DNA of 64,000 nt from PALSA-1003 sp963741315 (GTDB taxonomy: Bacteria; Pseudomonadota; Gammaproteobacteria; Burkholderiales; Casimicrobiaceae). Below, in pieces: positions 8,864 through 18,455 of the stretch. A model generated the notes under the pieces. That model made no database searches. It was not told the DNA's origin and saw only the letters and a program-made list of their open reading frames with translations. Position numbers and translations under genes: made by a program. Location of the stretch: positions 248,001 to 312,000 of the forward strand of contig CAVUHK010000003.1 in NCBI GenBank assembly GCA_963741315.1, written 5' to 3'. The first letter of the stretch is position 1. Every line of letters begins with the position of its first letter.

Positions 8864-10441
8864 ATGGTTCTGCACCGCCGCCTGTTCGCCACACTGCTCG
8901 CCGCAGTATCCACGCTTGTCGTTCCCTTGATCTCCATTGCGGCAGATCTGACCATCGGCATCGGTGCCGACGTCACTGCGATCGATCCGCACTTCCATAA
9001 TGTGACGCCGAACAACAACGTCGCCGCGCACATCTTCGATTATCTGGTGCTGCGCGACGAACGGCAGAAGCCGATTCCAGGCCTGGCCGAATCGTGGAAG
9101 ACCATCGACCCGCTGACCTGGGAGTTCAAGCTGCGCAAGGGCGTCAAGTTTCACGATGGCAGCGACTTCACCGCTGCCGACGTCGTCGCGTCGATCGAGC
9201 GCGTGCCGCTGGTGCCGAACAGCCCGTCGGCGTTTACCGCCTATACCAAGCAGATCAAGGAAATGATCGTCGTCGATCCGTACACGATCCGCTTCAAGAC
9301 GGCCACGCCGTACCCCTTGATGCCCACCGACATGACGCAGGTGGCGATCATCTCCAGGCAGATGGCGAAGGCATCGACCGAGGATTTCAACAGCGGCAAG
9401 GCGGCGATCGGCACCGGACCGTACAAGGTGGTGCGCTACGCCAAGGGCGACCGCATCGAGTTGGCCCGCTACGATGGCTACTGGGGCGGCAAGACGCCGT
9501 GGGAAAAAGTGACGCTGCGCCTGCTGCCCAACGATGCGTCGCGGGTGGCGGCGCTGCTCTCGGGCGACGTGCAGGCCATCGAATACGTGCCCACCGCCGA
9601 CGTGGCGAAAATCAAGGCCGACAAGAAGCTCAATGTCTACACCGTGATCGCCGATCGATTGATTTATCTGCACATGGACAGCGATCGCGAGGTGTCGCCG
9701 TTCGTGACCGACCGCGACGGCAAGCCGCTGGCGAAGAATCCGCTCAAGGATCCGCGCGTGCGCAAGGCGATTTCCAAGGCGATCAATCGTCCTGCCATCG
9801 TCGAGAAGGTGATGGAAGGACAGGCGGTAGCGTCGGGGCAGTTGCTGGCCGAAGGCATGTTCGGTTACACGAAGAACCTCAAGGTCGAAGCCTACGATCC
9901 GGAAGGCGCGAAGAAATTGCTGGCAGAAGCGGGCTACCCGAACGGCTTCGGCATCACCATTCACGCGCCGAACAATCGCTACGTCAACGACGCCAAGATC
10001 GCGCAGGCGGTCGCGCAGATGCTCACCCGCGTCGGCATCGTCACCAAGGTCGAGGCGATGCCCTCGGCGCCGTTCTTCGCGCAGGCGACCGACCTCAAGT
10101 TCAGCCTCATGCTGCTCGGCTGGAGTTCGGGCACGGGAGAGGCATCGAGTCCGCTCAAGGCGCTGCTGGCGACGTACAACAAGGACAAGGGTTTCGGCAC
10201 CGCCAATCGTGGCCGGTATTCCAATCCCAGGGTCGATGCCTTGCTCGAGGAAGGGCTCTACACCGTCGACGACCTGAAACGCGAGGCGATACTGCAACGC
10301 GCGACCGAGATTGCGGTCAACGACACCGGCATCGTGCCGCTGCATTCGCAGGTCAACGTCTGGGCCACGCGCGACGGCATCACCTATATTCCACGTACCG
10401 ACGAGAATACGCTGGCGAACAAGTTCAAGCCGGCGAAGTAG
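8864..10441 (+). CDS. ABC transporter periplasmic binding protein, peptide/nickel family (SBP_bac_5)
   Basis: A 525-residue protein with a signal peptide (cleavage near SIAAD) and a family-5 binding fold. Recognisable parts are DVTAIDPHFHN, LAESWKTIDPLTWEFKLRKGVKF-type framework near residues 75-95, IGTGPYKVV, and LTRVGIVTKVEAMP. It binds peptides or similar solutes in the periplasm for a Dpp/Opp-type ABC transporter. No permease genes adjoin; the dpp-type permease and ATPase genes at 26.6-30.7 kb lack their own binding protein, so this could be their partner (inference). Start ATG 8864 follows GGAGGA with a short spacer; a TTG directly before it is unlikely. Confidence 0.9.
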   Translation: MVLHRRLFATLLAAVSTLVVPLISIAADLTIGIGADVTAIDPHFHNVTPNNNVAAHIFDYLVLRDERQKPIPGLAESWKTIDPLTWEFKLRKGVKFHDGSDFTAADVVASIERVPLVPNSPSAFTAYTKQIKEMIVVDPYTIRFKTATPYPLMPTDMTQVAIISRQMAKASTEDFNSGKAAIGTGPYKVVRYAKGDRIELARYDGYWGGKTPWEKVTLRLLPNDASRVAALLSGDVQAIEYVPTADVAKIKADKKLNVYTVIADRLIYLHMDSDREVSPFVTDRDGKPLAKNPLKDPRVRKAISKAINRPAIVEKVMEGQAVASGQLLAEGMFGYTKNLKVEAYDPEGAKKLLAEAGYPNGFGITIHAPNNRYVNDAKIAQAVAQMLTRVGIVTKVEAMPSAPFFAQATDLKFSLMLLGWSSGTGEASSPLKALLATYNKDKGFGTANRGRYSNPRVDALLEEGLYTVDDLKREAILQRATEIAVNDTGIVPLHSQVNVWATRDGITYIPRTDENTLANKFKPAK

Positions 10442-10469
10442 TCGTCAGGCAATCACCGCCGAGGACGCC

Positions 10470-11927
10470 ATGGATACTGCCGTTGTTCGCGTACCGCCGC
10501 AGCACTTCATCGCCAACGCCTTCGTCGCGCCGGCCTCGGGCGAGACGCTGGAGATGATCGACCCGAGCGATGGCCATGCCTTTGCAGCCATCGCGCGCGG
10601 CAACGCCGCAGACATCGATCGCGCCGTCGCTGCCGCACAGCGCGCGCGCGACGGTGCGTGGGGCAGGCTCTCGCCGGTCGAGAAAGGTCGCGTGCTCGCG
10701 CGGCTGTCTCGCGCGATCCTCGATCACGCCGACGAACTGGCGATGCTCGAGGCGCGCGACTGCGGCAAGCCTCTCAAGCAGGCGATGAACGATGTGGTTG
10801 CCTGCGCGCGTTACTTCGAATTCTATGGCGGCGCCTGCGACAAGCTACACGGTGAGACGTTGCCCTACGCGAATGGATTCACCGTGCTGACCTGGCGCGA
10901 ACCGCACGGCGTGACCGGCCACATCATCCCATGGAACTATCCACTGCAGATTTTCGGTCGCTCGGTCGGCGGCGCGCTGGCCGCGGGCAACGCCTGCGTG
11001 GTCAAACCGGCCGAGGATGCCTGCCTGTCGCTGCTGCGTGTCGCCGAACTGGCGGTGGCGGCCGGGTTGCCCGACGGCGCGCTCAACATCGTCACCGGGC
11101 TCGGTAGCGAAGCGGGAGCGGCGCTCGCCGCCCATCCCGGCATCGAGCATATTTCATTCACTGGATCTCCCGCGACCGGCGCGTGGGTCGCGCAGGCGGC
11201 GGCGAAGCGGCACTGTCCGGTGACGCTCGAACTGGGGGGCAAGTCGCCGCAGATCGTGTTCGCCGACGCCGACCTCGGTGCGGCATTGCCAGTGCTCGTC
11301 AACGCGATCATCCAGAACGCCGGGCAGACATGTTCGGCGGGCAGCAGATTGTTGGTGGAACGCTCGCGCTACGAGGAGACGCTTGAAGCGCTCGGCAAGC
11401 GTTTCGCGGCGCTCAAGGTCGGTCCGGCAATGGCCGATCTCGACTGCGGGCCGCTGATCCGTGCGACGCAAAAGGACCGCGTTCGCGCGTTCCTGGACGA
11501 AGCGCGACGTGATTCGATCGCCAGCGTCGCGTGCGGGACGCTCGTCGCCGATGCACCGGCGTCGGGCTACTACGAGGTACCGCGCTTGCTGCGCGACGTT
11601 CCCGCGACGCATCGCCTCGCGCGCGAGGAAGTCTTCGGTCCGGTGCTCGCGGCGATGGCGTTTGACGACGAGGCCGACGCCCTGCGGCTGGCCAACGCGA
11701 CCGACTTCGGCCTGGTCGCCGGCGTGTGGACGCGCGACGGCGCGCGGCAGTTGCGCATGGCGCGCGCGCTCAGGAGCGGGCAGGTGTTCATCAACAATTA
11801 TGGAGCCGGAGGCGGCATAGAACTGCCCTTCGGCGGCGTCAAGTCCAGCGGATACGGGCGTGAAAAAGGTTTCGAGGCGTTATACGGATTCACGTACCTC
11901 AAGACCGTGGTGCTGCAGCACGGCTGA
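10470..11927 (+). CDS. NAD(P)+-dependent aldehyde dehydrogenase
   Basis: A 485-residue ALDH-superfamily enzyme. The general base Glu254 lies in TLELGGKSPQ and the nucleophile Cys288 in GQTCSAGS; the binding segment IIPWNYPLQIF and C-terminal FGGVKSSGYGREKG are intact. It oxidises an aldehyde to the acid with NAD(P)+ in the cytoplasm. Substrate cannot be read from sequence. It lies 28 bases after the ABC binding protein, so the two may be one transcript, and shortly upstream of the glycolate oxidase cluster, which would fit a glycolaldehyde-like substrate, but that is a guess. Confidence 0.9.
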   Translation: MDTAVVRVPPQHFIANAFVAPASGETLEMIDPSDGHAFAAIARGNAADIDRAVAAAQRARDGAWGRLSPVEKGRVLARLSRAILDHADELAMLEARDCGKPLKQAMNDVVACARYFEFYGGACDKLHGETLPYANGFTVLTWREPHGVTGHIIPWNYPLQIFGRSVGGALAAGNACVVKPAEDACLSLLRVAELAVAAGLPDGALNIVTGLGSEAGAALAAHPGIEHISFTGSPATGAWVAQAAAKRHCPVTLELGGKSPQIVFADADLGAALPVLVNAIIQNAGQTCSAGSRLLVERSRYEETLEALGKRFAALKVGPAMADLDCGPLIRATQKDRVRAFLDEARRDSIASVACGTLVADAPASGYYEVPRLLRDVPATHRLAREEVFGPVLAAMAFDDEADALRLANATDFGLVAGVWTRDGARQLRMARALRSGQVFINNYGAGGGIELPFGGVKSSGYGREKGFEALYGFTYLKTVVLQHG

Positions 11928-11958
11928 AGGGCGTGCTGTCGATGCGCTGACGCAGCGC

Positions 11959-12453
11959 TCAGTCGCCGTGCACGATCAGTCGTTCGAGTTCGCCGACGAT
12001 CGGTGTGGCGGCATCGACGCCGATGCGCTTGACCAGCGCCTGCGCGAAATCGGGCAACAGGTCGTGCAGGTCGCGCAGGTTCGCGGCGCGCTGCAGGCGC
12101 ATCATCATCAGGTAACCGCGAATGCCCAGGTGCGAGTTGATGGCGTCGTTCAATTTCTGCTGTGCGGTGAGAAAGCGCTGGACCTCGTTTTCGCTGCGCG
12201 CCGCGGGCGCTCCGCCCGCGTCGCCCGCCGAGGGCGCGCTGAAGCGCTTGGCGATGAGTCCGGCGCGCTCGAGGGCGGCAAAGGCGCTGGCATCGACCCG
12301 CAGCGCGCGTGCGCGTTCGAGCACCTGGGCGACGGTGCGGCTGCCGTCGATCATGATGAGCAGACTGCGCAGCGCGATGGGCAGGTTGCGGCCGCGCTCC
12401 TTGAGCTCACGCACTCCCTCTTCGGTTTTGGCGTAGATCTCGCCCGGACTCAT
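11959..12453 (-). CDS. Conserved hypothetical protein
   Basis: A 164-residue soluble protein with no signal peptide or membrane segment. The N-terminal part (residues 1-70), with KTEEGVRELKERGRNLPIAL and a following LLIMIDGSRTV segment, looks like a small winged-helix or PatA-like module. A linker rich in Ala, Gly and Ser follows, then an all-helical C-terminal half. Proteins beginning like this recur as hypotheticals in Burkholderiales. It is read against its neighbours, between the aldehyde dehydrogenase and glcD, so it has its own promoter. Function unknown. Confidence 0.62.
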   Translation of the reverse strand: MSPGEIYAKTEEGVRELKERGRNLPIALRSLLIMIDGSRTVAQVLERARALRVDASAFAALERAGLIAKRFSAPSAGDAGGAPAARSENEVQRFLTAQQKLNDAINSHLGIRGYLMMMRLQRAANLRDLHDLLPDFAQALVKRIGVDAATPIVGELERLIVHGD

Positions 12454-12590
12454 CAGTCGGTCTCCCGGGCCCGCCCACGCGACTGCGATCGCGACCCTTC
12501 GTGTCGGTCGTCATTATAGACGAGCGAACCGGGGTCGCGGAGCGTTCACGGCCCTTGAAACGGCGTTTGTGGAATAATCGTGGACTACAC

Positions 12591-14045
12591 ATGCTCGATC
12601 CGTCGCTGCTCGCCGCGCTAGGCGAAATCATGGTGCCGTCGGCGCTGCTCACCGCGCCGGAGGATACACGCCCGTACGAATGCGATGGACTGACGATCTT
12701 CCGCGAGCAGGCGCTCGCAGTCCTGCTGCCGGAAAACGAAGCGCAGGTGGTTGCGATACTCAAGTTGTGCCATACCGCTCGCATACCTGTGGTCGCGCGC
12801 GGCGCCGGCACGGGCCTCTCAGGCGGCGCGACTCCGAACAAGCACGGCGTCGTGCTCTCGCTCGCCAAGTTCAATCGCATCGTGAACATCGACGCGCTGA
12901 CCCGTACCGCCGTCGTGCAGCCGGGCGTGCGCAATCTCGCGGTGTCCGAGGCCGCAGCGCGCTACGGCCTGTACTACGCGCCGGACCCGTCGTCGCAGAT
13001 CGCCTGCACCATCGGTGGCAACGTCGCCGAGAATTCCGGCGGCGTGCACTGCCTCAAGTATGGTCTGACGGTGCACAACGTGCGGCGCGTGCGCGCGGTG
13101 CTGATCAACGGCGATGTCGTCGAATTCGGCGGCGATGCGCTGGACAGTCCGGGCTACGATCTGCTGGCGCTGATCCACGGCTCGGAAGGACTGCTGGCGG
13201 TCATCACCGAAGTGACGGTGCGCCTGACACCCAAGCCGCAGGTGGCGCGCTGCGTGCTCGCGGCCTTCGACGACCTGGAAAAGGCAGGCGACGCGGTCGC
13301 CGCGATCATCGGCGCGGGCATCACCCCCGCCGGCCTGGAGATGATGGACAAGCTGACCATCAGCGCGGTCGAACCGTTCGTCAAGGCCGGGTATCCGCTC
13401 GACGCCGAGGCGATCCTGCTGTGCGAGTCGGACGGTGCACCCGACGAGGTCAGCGAAGAGATCGACACCGTGTCGGCGCTGCTGCAACGCTGCGGCGCGA
13501 CCCTGATCGAAGTGTCGCAGAGCGAGACGCAGCGGCTCAAATTCTGGTCGGGTCGCAAGGCCGCGTTTCCGGCCGCGGGCCGCATTTCTCCCGATTACTA
13601 CTGCATCGACGGCACGATCCCGCGCCGCTCGCTGGCGCCCACGCTCAAGCGCATCGGCGAGCTGTCGCAGGAATTCGGACTGCCTTGCATGAACGTCTTT
13701 CATGCCGGCGACGGCAATCTGCACCCGTTGATCCTGTACGATGCGAACAAGCCGGGCGACCGCGAGACGACGATAGCCTTCGGGGCGAAGATCCTCGAAC
13801 TGTGCATCGCCGCGGGCGGAACGATCACCGGCGAGCACGGTGTCGGCGTCGAGAAGATCGACGAAATGTGCGTGCAGTTTGCGCCGCTGGAGCTGGAGCG
13901 TTTCCACTCGGTCAAGCATGCCTTCGACCCCGACGCCCTGCTGAACCCGGGCAAGGCCGTGCCGACGCTGCATCGCTGCGCTGAGATGGGCCGCATGCAC
14001 GTGCACCAGGGGCGGTTGCCACACTCCGAACTGCCGCGCTTCTGA
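12591..14045 (+). CDS. glcD: Glycolate oxidase subunit GlcD (FAD-binding)
   Basis: A 484-residue FAD-linked oxidase. The PCMH-type FAD domain shows VARGAGTGLSGGA and GGNVAENSGGVHCLKYG; the C-terminal domain carries FHAGDGNLHP and ITGEHGVGVEK. The tail RMHVHQGRLPHSELPRF closely matches the known GlcD C-terminus. With GlcE and GlcF it oxidises glycolate to glyoxylate and passes electrons to the quinone pool. Start ATG 12591 fits family length (E. coli GlcD is 499 residues); an upstream ATG at 12501 would add 30 unlike residues. It opens the cluster that continues to glcF. Confidence 0.92.
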   Translation: MLDPSLLAALGEIMVPSALLTAPEDTRPYECDGLTIFREQALAVLLPENEAQVVAILKLCHTARIPVVARGAGTGLSGGATPNKHGVVLSLAKFNRIVNIDALTRTAVVQPGVRNLAVSEAAARYGLYYAPDPSSQIACTIGGNVAENSGGVHCLKYGLTVHNVRRVRAVLINGDVVEFGGDALDSPGYDLLALIHGSEGLLAVITEVTVRLTPKPQVARCVLAAFDDLEKAGDAVAAIIGAGITPAGLEMMDKLTISAVEPFVKAGYPLDAEAILLCESDGAPDEVSEEIDTVSALLQRCGATLIEVSQSETQRLKFWSGRKAAFPAAGRISPDYYCIDGTIPRRSLAPTLKRIGELSQEFGLPCMNVFHAGDGNLHPLILYDANKPGDRETTIAFGAKILELCIAAGGTITGEHGVGVEKIDEMCVQFAPLELERFHSVKHAFDPDALLNPGKAVPTLHRCAEMGRMHVHQGRLPHSELPRF

Positions 14046-14056
14046 GGGAGCCCAAC

Positions 14057-15463
14057 ATGGACATGAAGACGATGCTGCGTCCCGATGCCGGTGCGGTCGC
14101 CGACGTGGTCCGCCGCTTGTGCGGCGACTACGGCGATCGCGCGATCACCTCGCACGCGGTGCGCGAGCACCACAGTCACGGCGAAGGCCTGGCCGACGCC
14201 GGCATGCCCGACGTCGTGGTCTATCCGCACTCGAACGAGGAGGTGGTGGCGATCGTGCGCCTGTGCGCCGCCGCGCGCGTGCCGGTCATTCCCTTCGGTG
14301 TTGGCACGTCGCTGGAAGGCCATGTCGCGGCATTGTTCGGCGGCGTGTGCGTCGACCTGTCGCAGATGAACCGGATGCTTGAGATCAACGCGGAAGACCT
14401 TGACTGCCGCGTGCAGGCGGGCGTCACTCGCGAGCAGGTCAACGCCGAACTCAAGGGCACCGGACTGTTCTTCCCGATCGATCCGGGCGCCAACGCGACC
14501 ATCGGCGGCATGGCGGCGACGCGCGCCTCGGGCACCAACGCCGTGCGCTACGGGACGATGCGCGAGAACGTGCTCGGGCTCACCGTGGTGACCGCCGCGG
14601 GCGCGCTGATACGCACCGGCGGCCGCGCCCGCAAGTCGAGCGCGGGCTACGATCTGACGCGACTGTTCGTCGGCGCCGAAGGCACGCTGGGAGTCATCAC
14701 CGAAATCCAGCTGCGCGTGTACGGCGTCCCCGAGGCGATTTCGGCGGCGGTGTGCCAGTTCCCGGATCTCGAGAGCGCGGTCAACACCGTCATCACCGCC
14801 ATGCAATCGGGCATCCCGGTCGCGCGCATCGAGCTGCTCGACGATGTGCAGATGGACGCGTCGATCCGCTATTCCAAGCTCGAAGGGTTCGCTGTGCAGC
14901 CGACGCTGTTCTTCGAATTCCACGGTTCGCCCGCCGGTGTGCGCGAGCAAAGCGACGCCATGCAGGCGATCAGCGACGAATTCGGCGGCAGCGCCTATCA
15001 ATGGGCGACGCTGGCCGAAGATCGCACCCGGTTGTGGAAAGCGCGCCATGCGGCCTATTACGCGGCGCTCGCCTTCCGGCCCGGCATGAGCGCCTTTGCC
15101 ACCGATGCATGCGTGCCGATCTCGAGGCTCGCGGATTGCATCATGGAAACGAAGAAGGACATCGAGAAGAGCGGGCTCACCGCGCCGATCCTGGGGCACG
15201 TCGGCGACGGCAATTTCCATCTCGTCGTGCTGTTCGACCCGAAGGTTGCGGAGCAACGCGAGCGCGCCGAAGCGCTGGCCAAGGCGGTGTCGATGCGTGC
15301 CATCGCGATGGGCGGCACCTGCACCGGCGAGCACGGCATTGGCTGGCACAAGCTCGATGTACTGGCGCAGGAACACGGCGAGGCGGTGGAATCGATGCGC
15401 GCGATCAAGCGCGCGCTCGATCCCGACAACATCATGAACCCGGGCAAGACGGTGCCGCTCTAG
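14057..15463 (+). CDS. Second FAD-linked oxidase, D-lactate dehydrogenase (cytochrome)-like
   Basis: A 468-residue FAD_binding_4/FAD-oxidase_C protein. IPFGVGTSLEGHVAALFGG and DPGANATIGGMAATRASG mark the flavin site; LGHVGDGNFHLVV and CTGEHGIGWHK mark the substrate domain. It resembles the LDHD-type D-2-hydroxy acid dehydrogenases more than GlcD. It probably oxidises D-lactate or a related D-2-hydroxy acid. It begins 11 bases after glcD, so the two flavoproteins are cotranscribed; GAGGGAG before the ATG is a fair ribosome site. Confidence 0.88.
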   Translation: MDMKTMLRPDAGAVADVVRRLCGDYGDRAITSHAVREHHSHGEGLADAGMPDVVVYPHSNEEVVAIVRLCAAARVPVIPFGVGTSLEGHVAALFGGVCVDLSQMNRMLEINAEDLDCRVQAGVTREQVNAELKGTGLFFPIDPGANATIGGMAATRASGTNAVRYGTMRENVLGLTVVTAAGALIRTGGRARKSSAGYDLTRLFVGAEGTLGVITEIQLRVYGVPEAISAAVCQFPDLESAVNTVITAMQSGIPVARIELLDDVQMDASIRYSKLEGFAVQPTLFFEFHGSPAGVREQSDAMQAISDEFGGSAYQWATLAEDRTRLWKARHAAYYAALAFRPGMSAFATDACVPISRLADCIMETKKDIEKSGLTAPILGHVGDGNFHLVVLFDPKVAEQRERAEALAKAVSMRAIAMGGTCTGEHGIGWHKLDVLAQEHGEAVESMRAIKRALDPDNIMNPGKTVPL

Positions 15464-15465
15464 GC

Positions 15466-16116
15466 GTGTATACGCTCTATATCGGCAACAAGAATTTTTC
15501 GTCCTGGTCGCTGCGCCCCTGGGTGCTGATGCGTCAGGCGGGGATTCCCTTCCGCGAGCAGATGGTCTCGCTGTACGCGCCTGACCGGACCGCGCGCATC
15601 CGCGTTGTGTCGCCCAACGGTCGCGTGCCGTGCCTCCACGACGGCGACACGGTGGTCTGGGACACGCTGGCAATCGCCGAATACCTGGCGGAACGCCATC
15701 CCGGACTGTGGCCCGCGAACCCGGTGGCGCGCGCCTGGGCACGCAGCGTCGCGGCGGAAATGCATTCCGGCTTCGCCGACCTGCGCAACGAATTCAGCAT
15801 GGACCTGCGGCTGCGCCAGACACGACAGCCTGGCCCCGGCGCCGCCGCCGACATCGCCCGCATCGAGGCGCTCTGGCGCGAAGGACGATCGCGGTTCGGC
15901 AGCGATGGCGAATTCCTGTGTGGGCGATTCGGCATTGTCGACGCCTTCTGGTGTCCGGTCGCGTTCCGGTTCCGGGGTTACGGCGTCGCACTTTCCGGAC
16001 CCGCGCTCGCCTACCAGCAGCGGCTGCTCTCGCTGCCCGCCATGGTCGAATGGGAGGCCGCCGCGGGGCTGGAGCGCGAAGGCCCGCCGATCGAGCAACA
16101 GGCGCAGCAACAATGA
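15466..16116 (+). CDS. Glutathione S-transferase-like protein
   Basis: A 216-residue GST-fold protein. The thioredoxin-like N-terminal domain begins YTLYIGNKNFSSWSLRPWV and has the VPCLHDGDTVVWDTLAIAEYL segment with the cis-Pro and the Ser/Glu-like glutathione-binding loop; the C-terminal half is helical. The SSWSLRPW beginning is typical of a proteobacterial GST subgroup, role not known. The start is GTG 15466, only two bases after the previous stop, so it depends on coupling. Its place between two flavoprotein genes and glcE is unusual and does not itself explain its substrate. Confidence 0.85.
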   Translation: MYTLYIGNKNFSSWSLRPWVLMRQAGIPFREQMVSLYAPDRTARIRVVSPNGRVPCLHDGDTVVWDTLAIAEYLAERHPGLWPANPVARAWARSVAAEMHSGFADLRNEFSMDLRLRQTRQPGPGAAADIARIEALWREGRSRFGSDGEFLCGRFGIVDAFWCPVAFRFRGYGVALSGPALAYQQRLLSLPAMVEWEAAAGLEREGPPIEQQAQQQ

Positions 16117-16132
16117 CCGGATCGCCGCGCGC

Positions 16133-17200
16133 ATGAGCGACGTCGTCACCGAGTGGCGCGAACGCATCCGCGCCGCGGCTGCAACGCAGACGCCGCTGCG
16201 CATCGTCGGCGGAGGCACCAAGGACTTCTACGGCCAGGAACTCTACGGCGATCGTTTCGATACCGGCGCGCACCGCGGCGTCGTCGATTACGACCCCACC
16301 GAACTGGTGATCACTGCGCGCTGCGGAACGCCGCTGGCCGCGATCGAAGCCGCGCTCGACGCCGAGCGGCAGATGCTGGCCTTCGAGCCACCGCACTTCG
16401 GCCACAACGCAACGCTTGGCGGTTGCGTCGCGGCCGGCCTGTCGGGGCCGCGGCGAGCCTATTGCGGAGCCGTGCGCGACGTCGTGCTCGGGGTGCGCAT
16501 GCTCGACGGCCGCGGGGATGATCTGTCGTTTGGCGGCAGGGTGATGAAGAATGTCGCCGGCTTCGACGTCTCGCGGCTGATCGCCGGATCGCTGGGCACG
16601 CTGGGCGTGATCGTCGAAGTCTCGCTCAAATGCCTGCCGCGGCCGGTGGCCGAGACGACGCTGGAGTTCGCAATGGAGCAGGACGAGGCGCTGCGCAAGC
16701 TCAACGAATGGGGCGCCCAGCCGTTACCCTTGTCGGCCAGCTGCTGGTACCGGGACCGCCTGCGCGTGCGGTTGTCGGGCGCCGCCAGTGCCATTGCCGG
16801 CGCGGCGCGCCGACTCGGCGGCGACACGATGGCCGATGGCACGGCGTTCTGGGCCGACTTGCGCGAACAGCGGCACGCGTTCTTCGCCGATCCGACGGCC
16901 GCGCTGTGGCGCGCGTCGGTGTCGTCGACGGCGCCGCAGCCCGGTGTCGGCGGCGATGCATTCGTCGAGTGGGGTGGCGCGCTACGCTGGTACAACGTTG
17001 GTACCGCCGGCGATGGCGCCGCGTTGCGCGCATGGGCCGCCGCGAACGGCGGCCACGCGACCATGTTTCGCGCCGCGGACAAGTCGGCCGGCGTGTTCCA
17101 GCCTCTGCCACCGGCGCTGCTCGGCGTGCATCAGCGCCTCAAGGCGCAATTCGATCCTGCAGGCGTGCTCAACCCGCGCCGCATGTACGCAGACTTCTAA
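16133..17200 (+). CDS. glcE: Glycolate oxidase subunit GlcE (FAD-binding)
   Basis: A 355-residue FAD-linked protein. LRIVGGGTKDFYG, the HFGHNATLGGCVAAGLSGP segment and GGRVMKNVAGFDVSRL are typical of GlcE, as is the short C-terminal half ending DPAGVLNPRRMYADF. GlcE is the second flavin subunit of glycolate oxidase. Start ATG 16133 lies 16 bases after the GST stop; the frame extends further upstream, but that portion is out-of-frame reading of the GST gene. It is followed after seven bases by glcF. Confidence 0.91.
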   Translation: MSDVVTEWRERIRAAAATQTPLRIVGGGTKDFYGQELYGDRFDTGAHRGVVDYDPTELVITARCGTPLAAIEAALDAERQMLAFEPPHFGHNATLGGCVAAGLSGPRRAYCGAVRDVVLGVRMLDGRGDDLSFGGRVMKNVAGFDVSRLIAGSLGTLGVIVEVSLKCLPRPVAETTLEFAMEQDEALRKLNEWGAQPLPLSASCWYRDRLRVRLSGAASAIAGAARRLGGDTMADGTAFWADLREQRHAFFADPTAALWRASVSSTAPQPGVGGDAFVEWGGALRWYNVGTAGDGAALRAWAAANGGHATMFRAADKSAGVFQPLPPALLGVHQRLKAQFDPAGVLNPRRMYADF

Positions 17201-17207
17201 AGCAACG

Positions 17208-18455
17208 ATGGAAACCAGGCTCGCCGATTTCATACGCGACACGCCCGACGGGCGCGAGGCCGATGCCATCCTGCGTTCGTGCGTGCATTGCGGTTTTTGC
17301 ACCGCGACGTGCCCGACGTATCAATTGCTCGGCGACGAACTCGACGGACCGCGCGGGCGCATCTACCTCATCAAGCAGATGCTCGAGGGCGAGCCGGTGA
17401 CCGCCAGCACGCAGCTCCACCTCGATCGCTGCCTGACCTGCCGCAGTTGCGAGACGACCTGCCCCTCGGGCGTGCGCTACGGCCGCCTCGCGGACATCGG
17501 GCGGCACGTCATCGACGGGTTGGTCGAACGGCCACCCGCCGAGCGCGCGCAACGCTGGCTGCTGCGCCAGGGCCTCACGCGCGGCGGCTGGTTCGCGGCT
17601 GCGCTCGCGGCGGGTCGCCTCGCGCGACCGCTGTTGCCGCAGGCGCTCGCCGCGAAGGTGCCCCGGCGCTCGCCGGCCAAGGCGTGGCCGGTGTTGAAGC
17701 ATCGCCGCCGAATGCTCGTACTGCGCGGCTGCGTCCAGCCGTCGCTGGCGCCGTCGATCGACGCAGCGCTTGCGCGCGTGCTCGATCGCATCGACATCAC
17801 ACTGGTGCGCGGCGGCGGTGGCTGCTGCGGCGCTGTCAGCGAACACCTGGGCGCGCACGACGAGGCGCTGGATTTCGCGCGCCGCAATATCGATGCGTGG
17901 TGGCCGCACATCGAGCAGGGCGCCGAGGCGATCCTGGTCTCGGCCAGCGGCTGCGGCGTGCTTGTGAAGGACTACGCATACCTGCTGCGAGATGATGTGG
18001 ACTACGCTGCCAAGGCGCGTCGCGTTTCCGAACTCGCGCGCGACCCCGTCGAGGTGATCTCCGCAGAATGGAAGCGCTTCGCGCCGCTGGTGGCGATGGA
18101 CCACGGGCCGCAGCGCGTCGCTTTCCACGCGCCATGCACGCTTCAGCACGGCCAGCAGATCAACGGCAGCGTCGAGGAAATCCTCCACGCCATCGGGCTC
18201 GAGCTGACCGTGGTCGCCGACTCGCATCTGTGTTGCGGTTCGGCCGGAACGTATTCGATCCTGCAGCCGGAACTGTCGCAACGGCTGAAGGCCAACAAGC
18301 TCGCCGCGCTCGCAGCCGATGGCCCCGAAGTGATCGCCACGGCCAACATCGGCTGTCTGATTCACCTCGCCAGCGGCACCACGCAGCCGGTGCGCCACTG
18401 GATCGAACTCTTCGACCTGCGGCTGCGCACCCGGCGAATCGATGCCGAATCGTGA
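17208..18455 (+). CDS. glcF: Glycolate oxidase iron-sulfur subunit GlcF
   Basis: A 415-residue protein with two N-terminal 4Fe-4S motifs (Cys25, 28, 31, 35 and Cys75, 78, 81, 85) and two C-terminal CCG domains, seen as GGGCCGAVSEHLG and HLCCGSAGTYS. It carries electrons from GlcD/GlcE toward quinone at the inner membrane. Start ATG 17208 is right for family length. Its TGA stop coincides with the first bases of a dispersed linker repeat, and the next gene may start inside it at 18442. Confidence 0.93.
   Translation: METRLADFIRDTPDGREADAILRSCVHCGFCTATCPTYQLLGDELDGPRGRIYLIKQMLEGEPVTASTQLHLDRCLTCRSCETTCPSGVRYGRLADIGRHVIDGLVERPPAERAQRWLLRQGLTRGGWFAAALAAGRLARPLLPQALAAKVPRRSPAKAWPVLKHRRRMLVLRGCVQPSLAPSIDAALARVLDRIDITLVRGGGGCCGAVSEHLGAHDEALDFARRNIDAWWPHIEQGAEAILVSASGCGVLVKDYAYLLRDDVDYAAKARRVSELARDPVEVISAEWKRFAPLVAMDHGPQRVAFHAPCTLQHGQQINGSVEEILHAIGLELTVVADSHLCCGSAGTYSILQPELSQRLKANKLAALAADGPEVIATANIGCLIHLASGTTQPVRHWIELFDLRLRTRRIDAES

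Noticed and set aside
13700..15742. A 680-codon minus-strand frame opposite glcD and the second oxidase
   Set aside because: Antisense shadow; no motif, low-complexity Arg/Ala/His composition, while the plus strand has complete flavoproteins.
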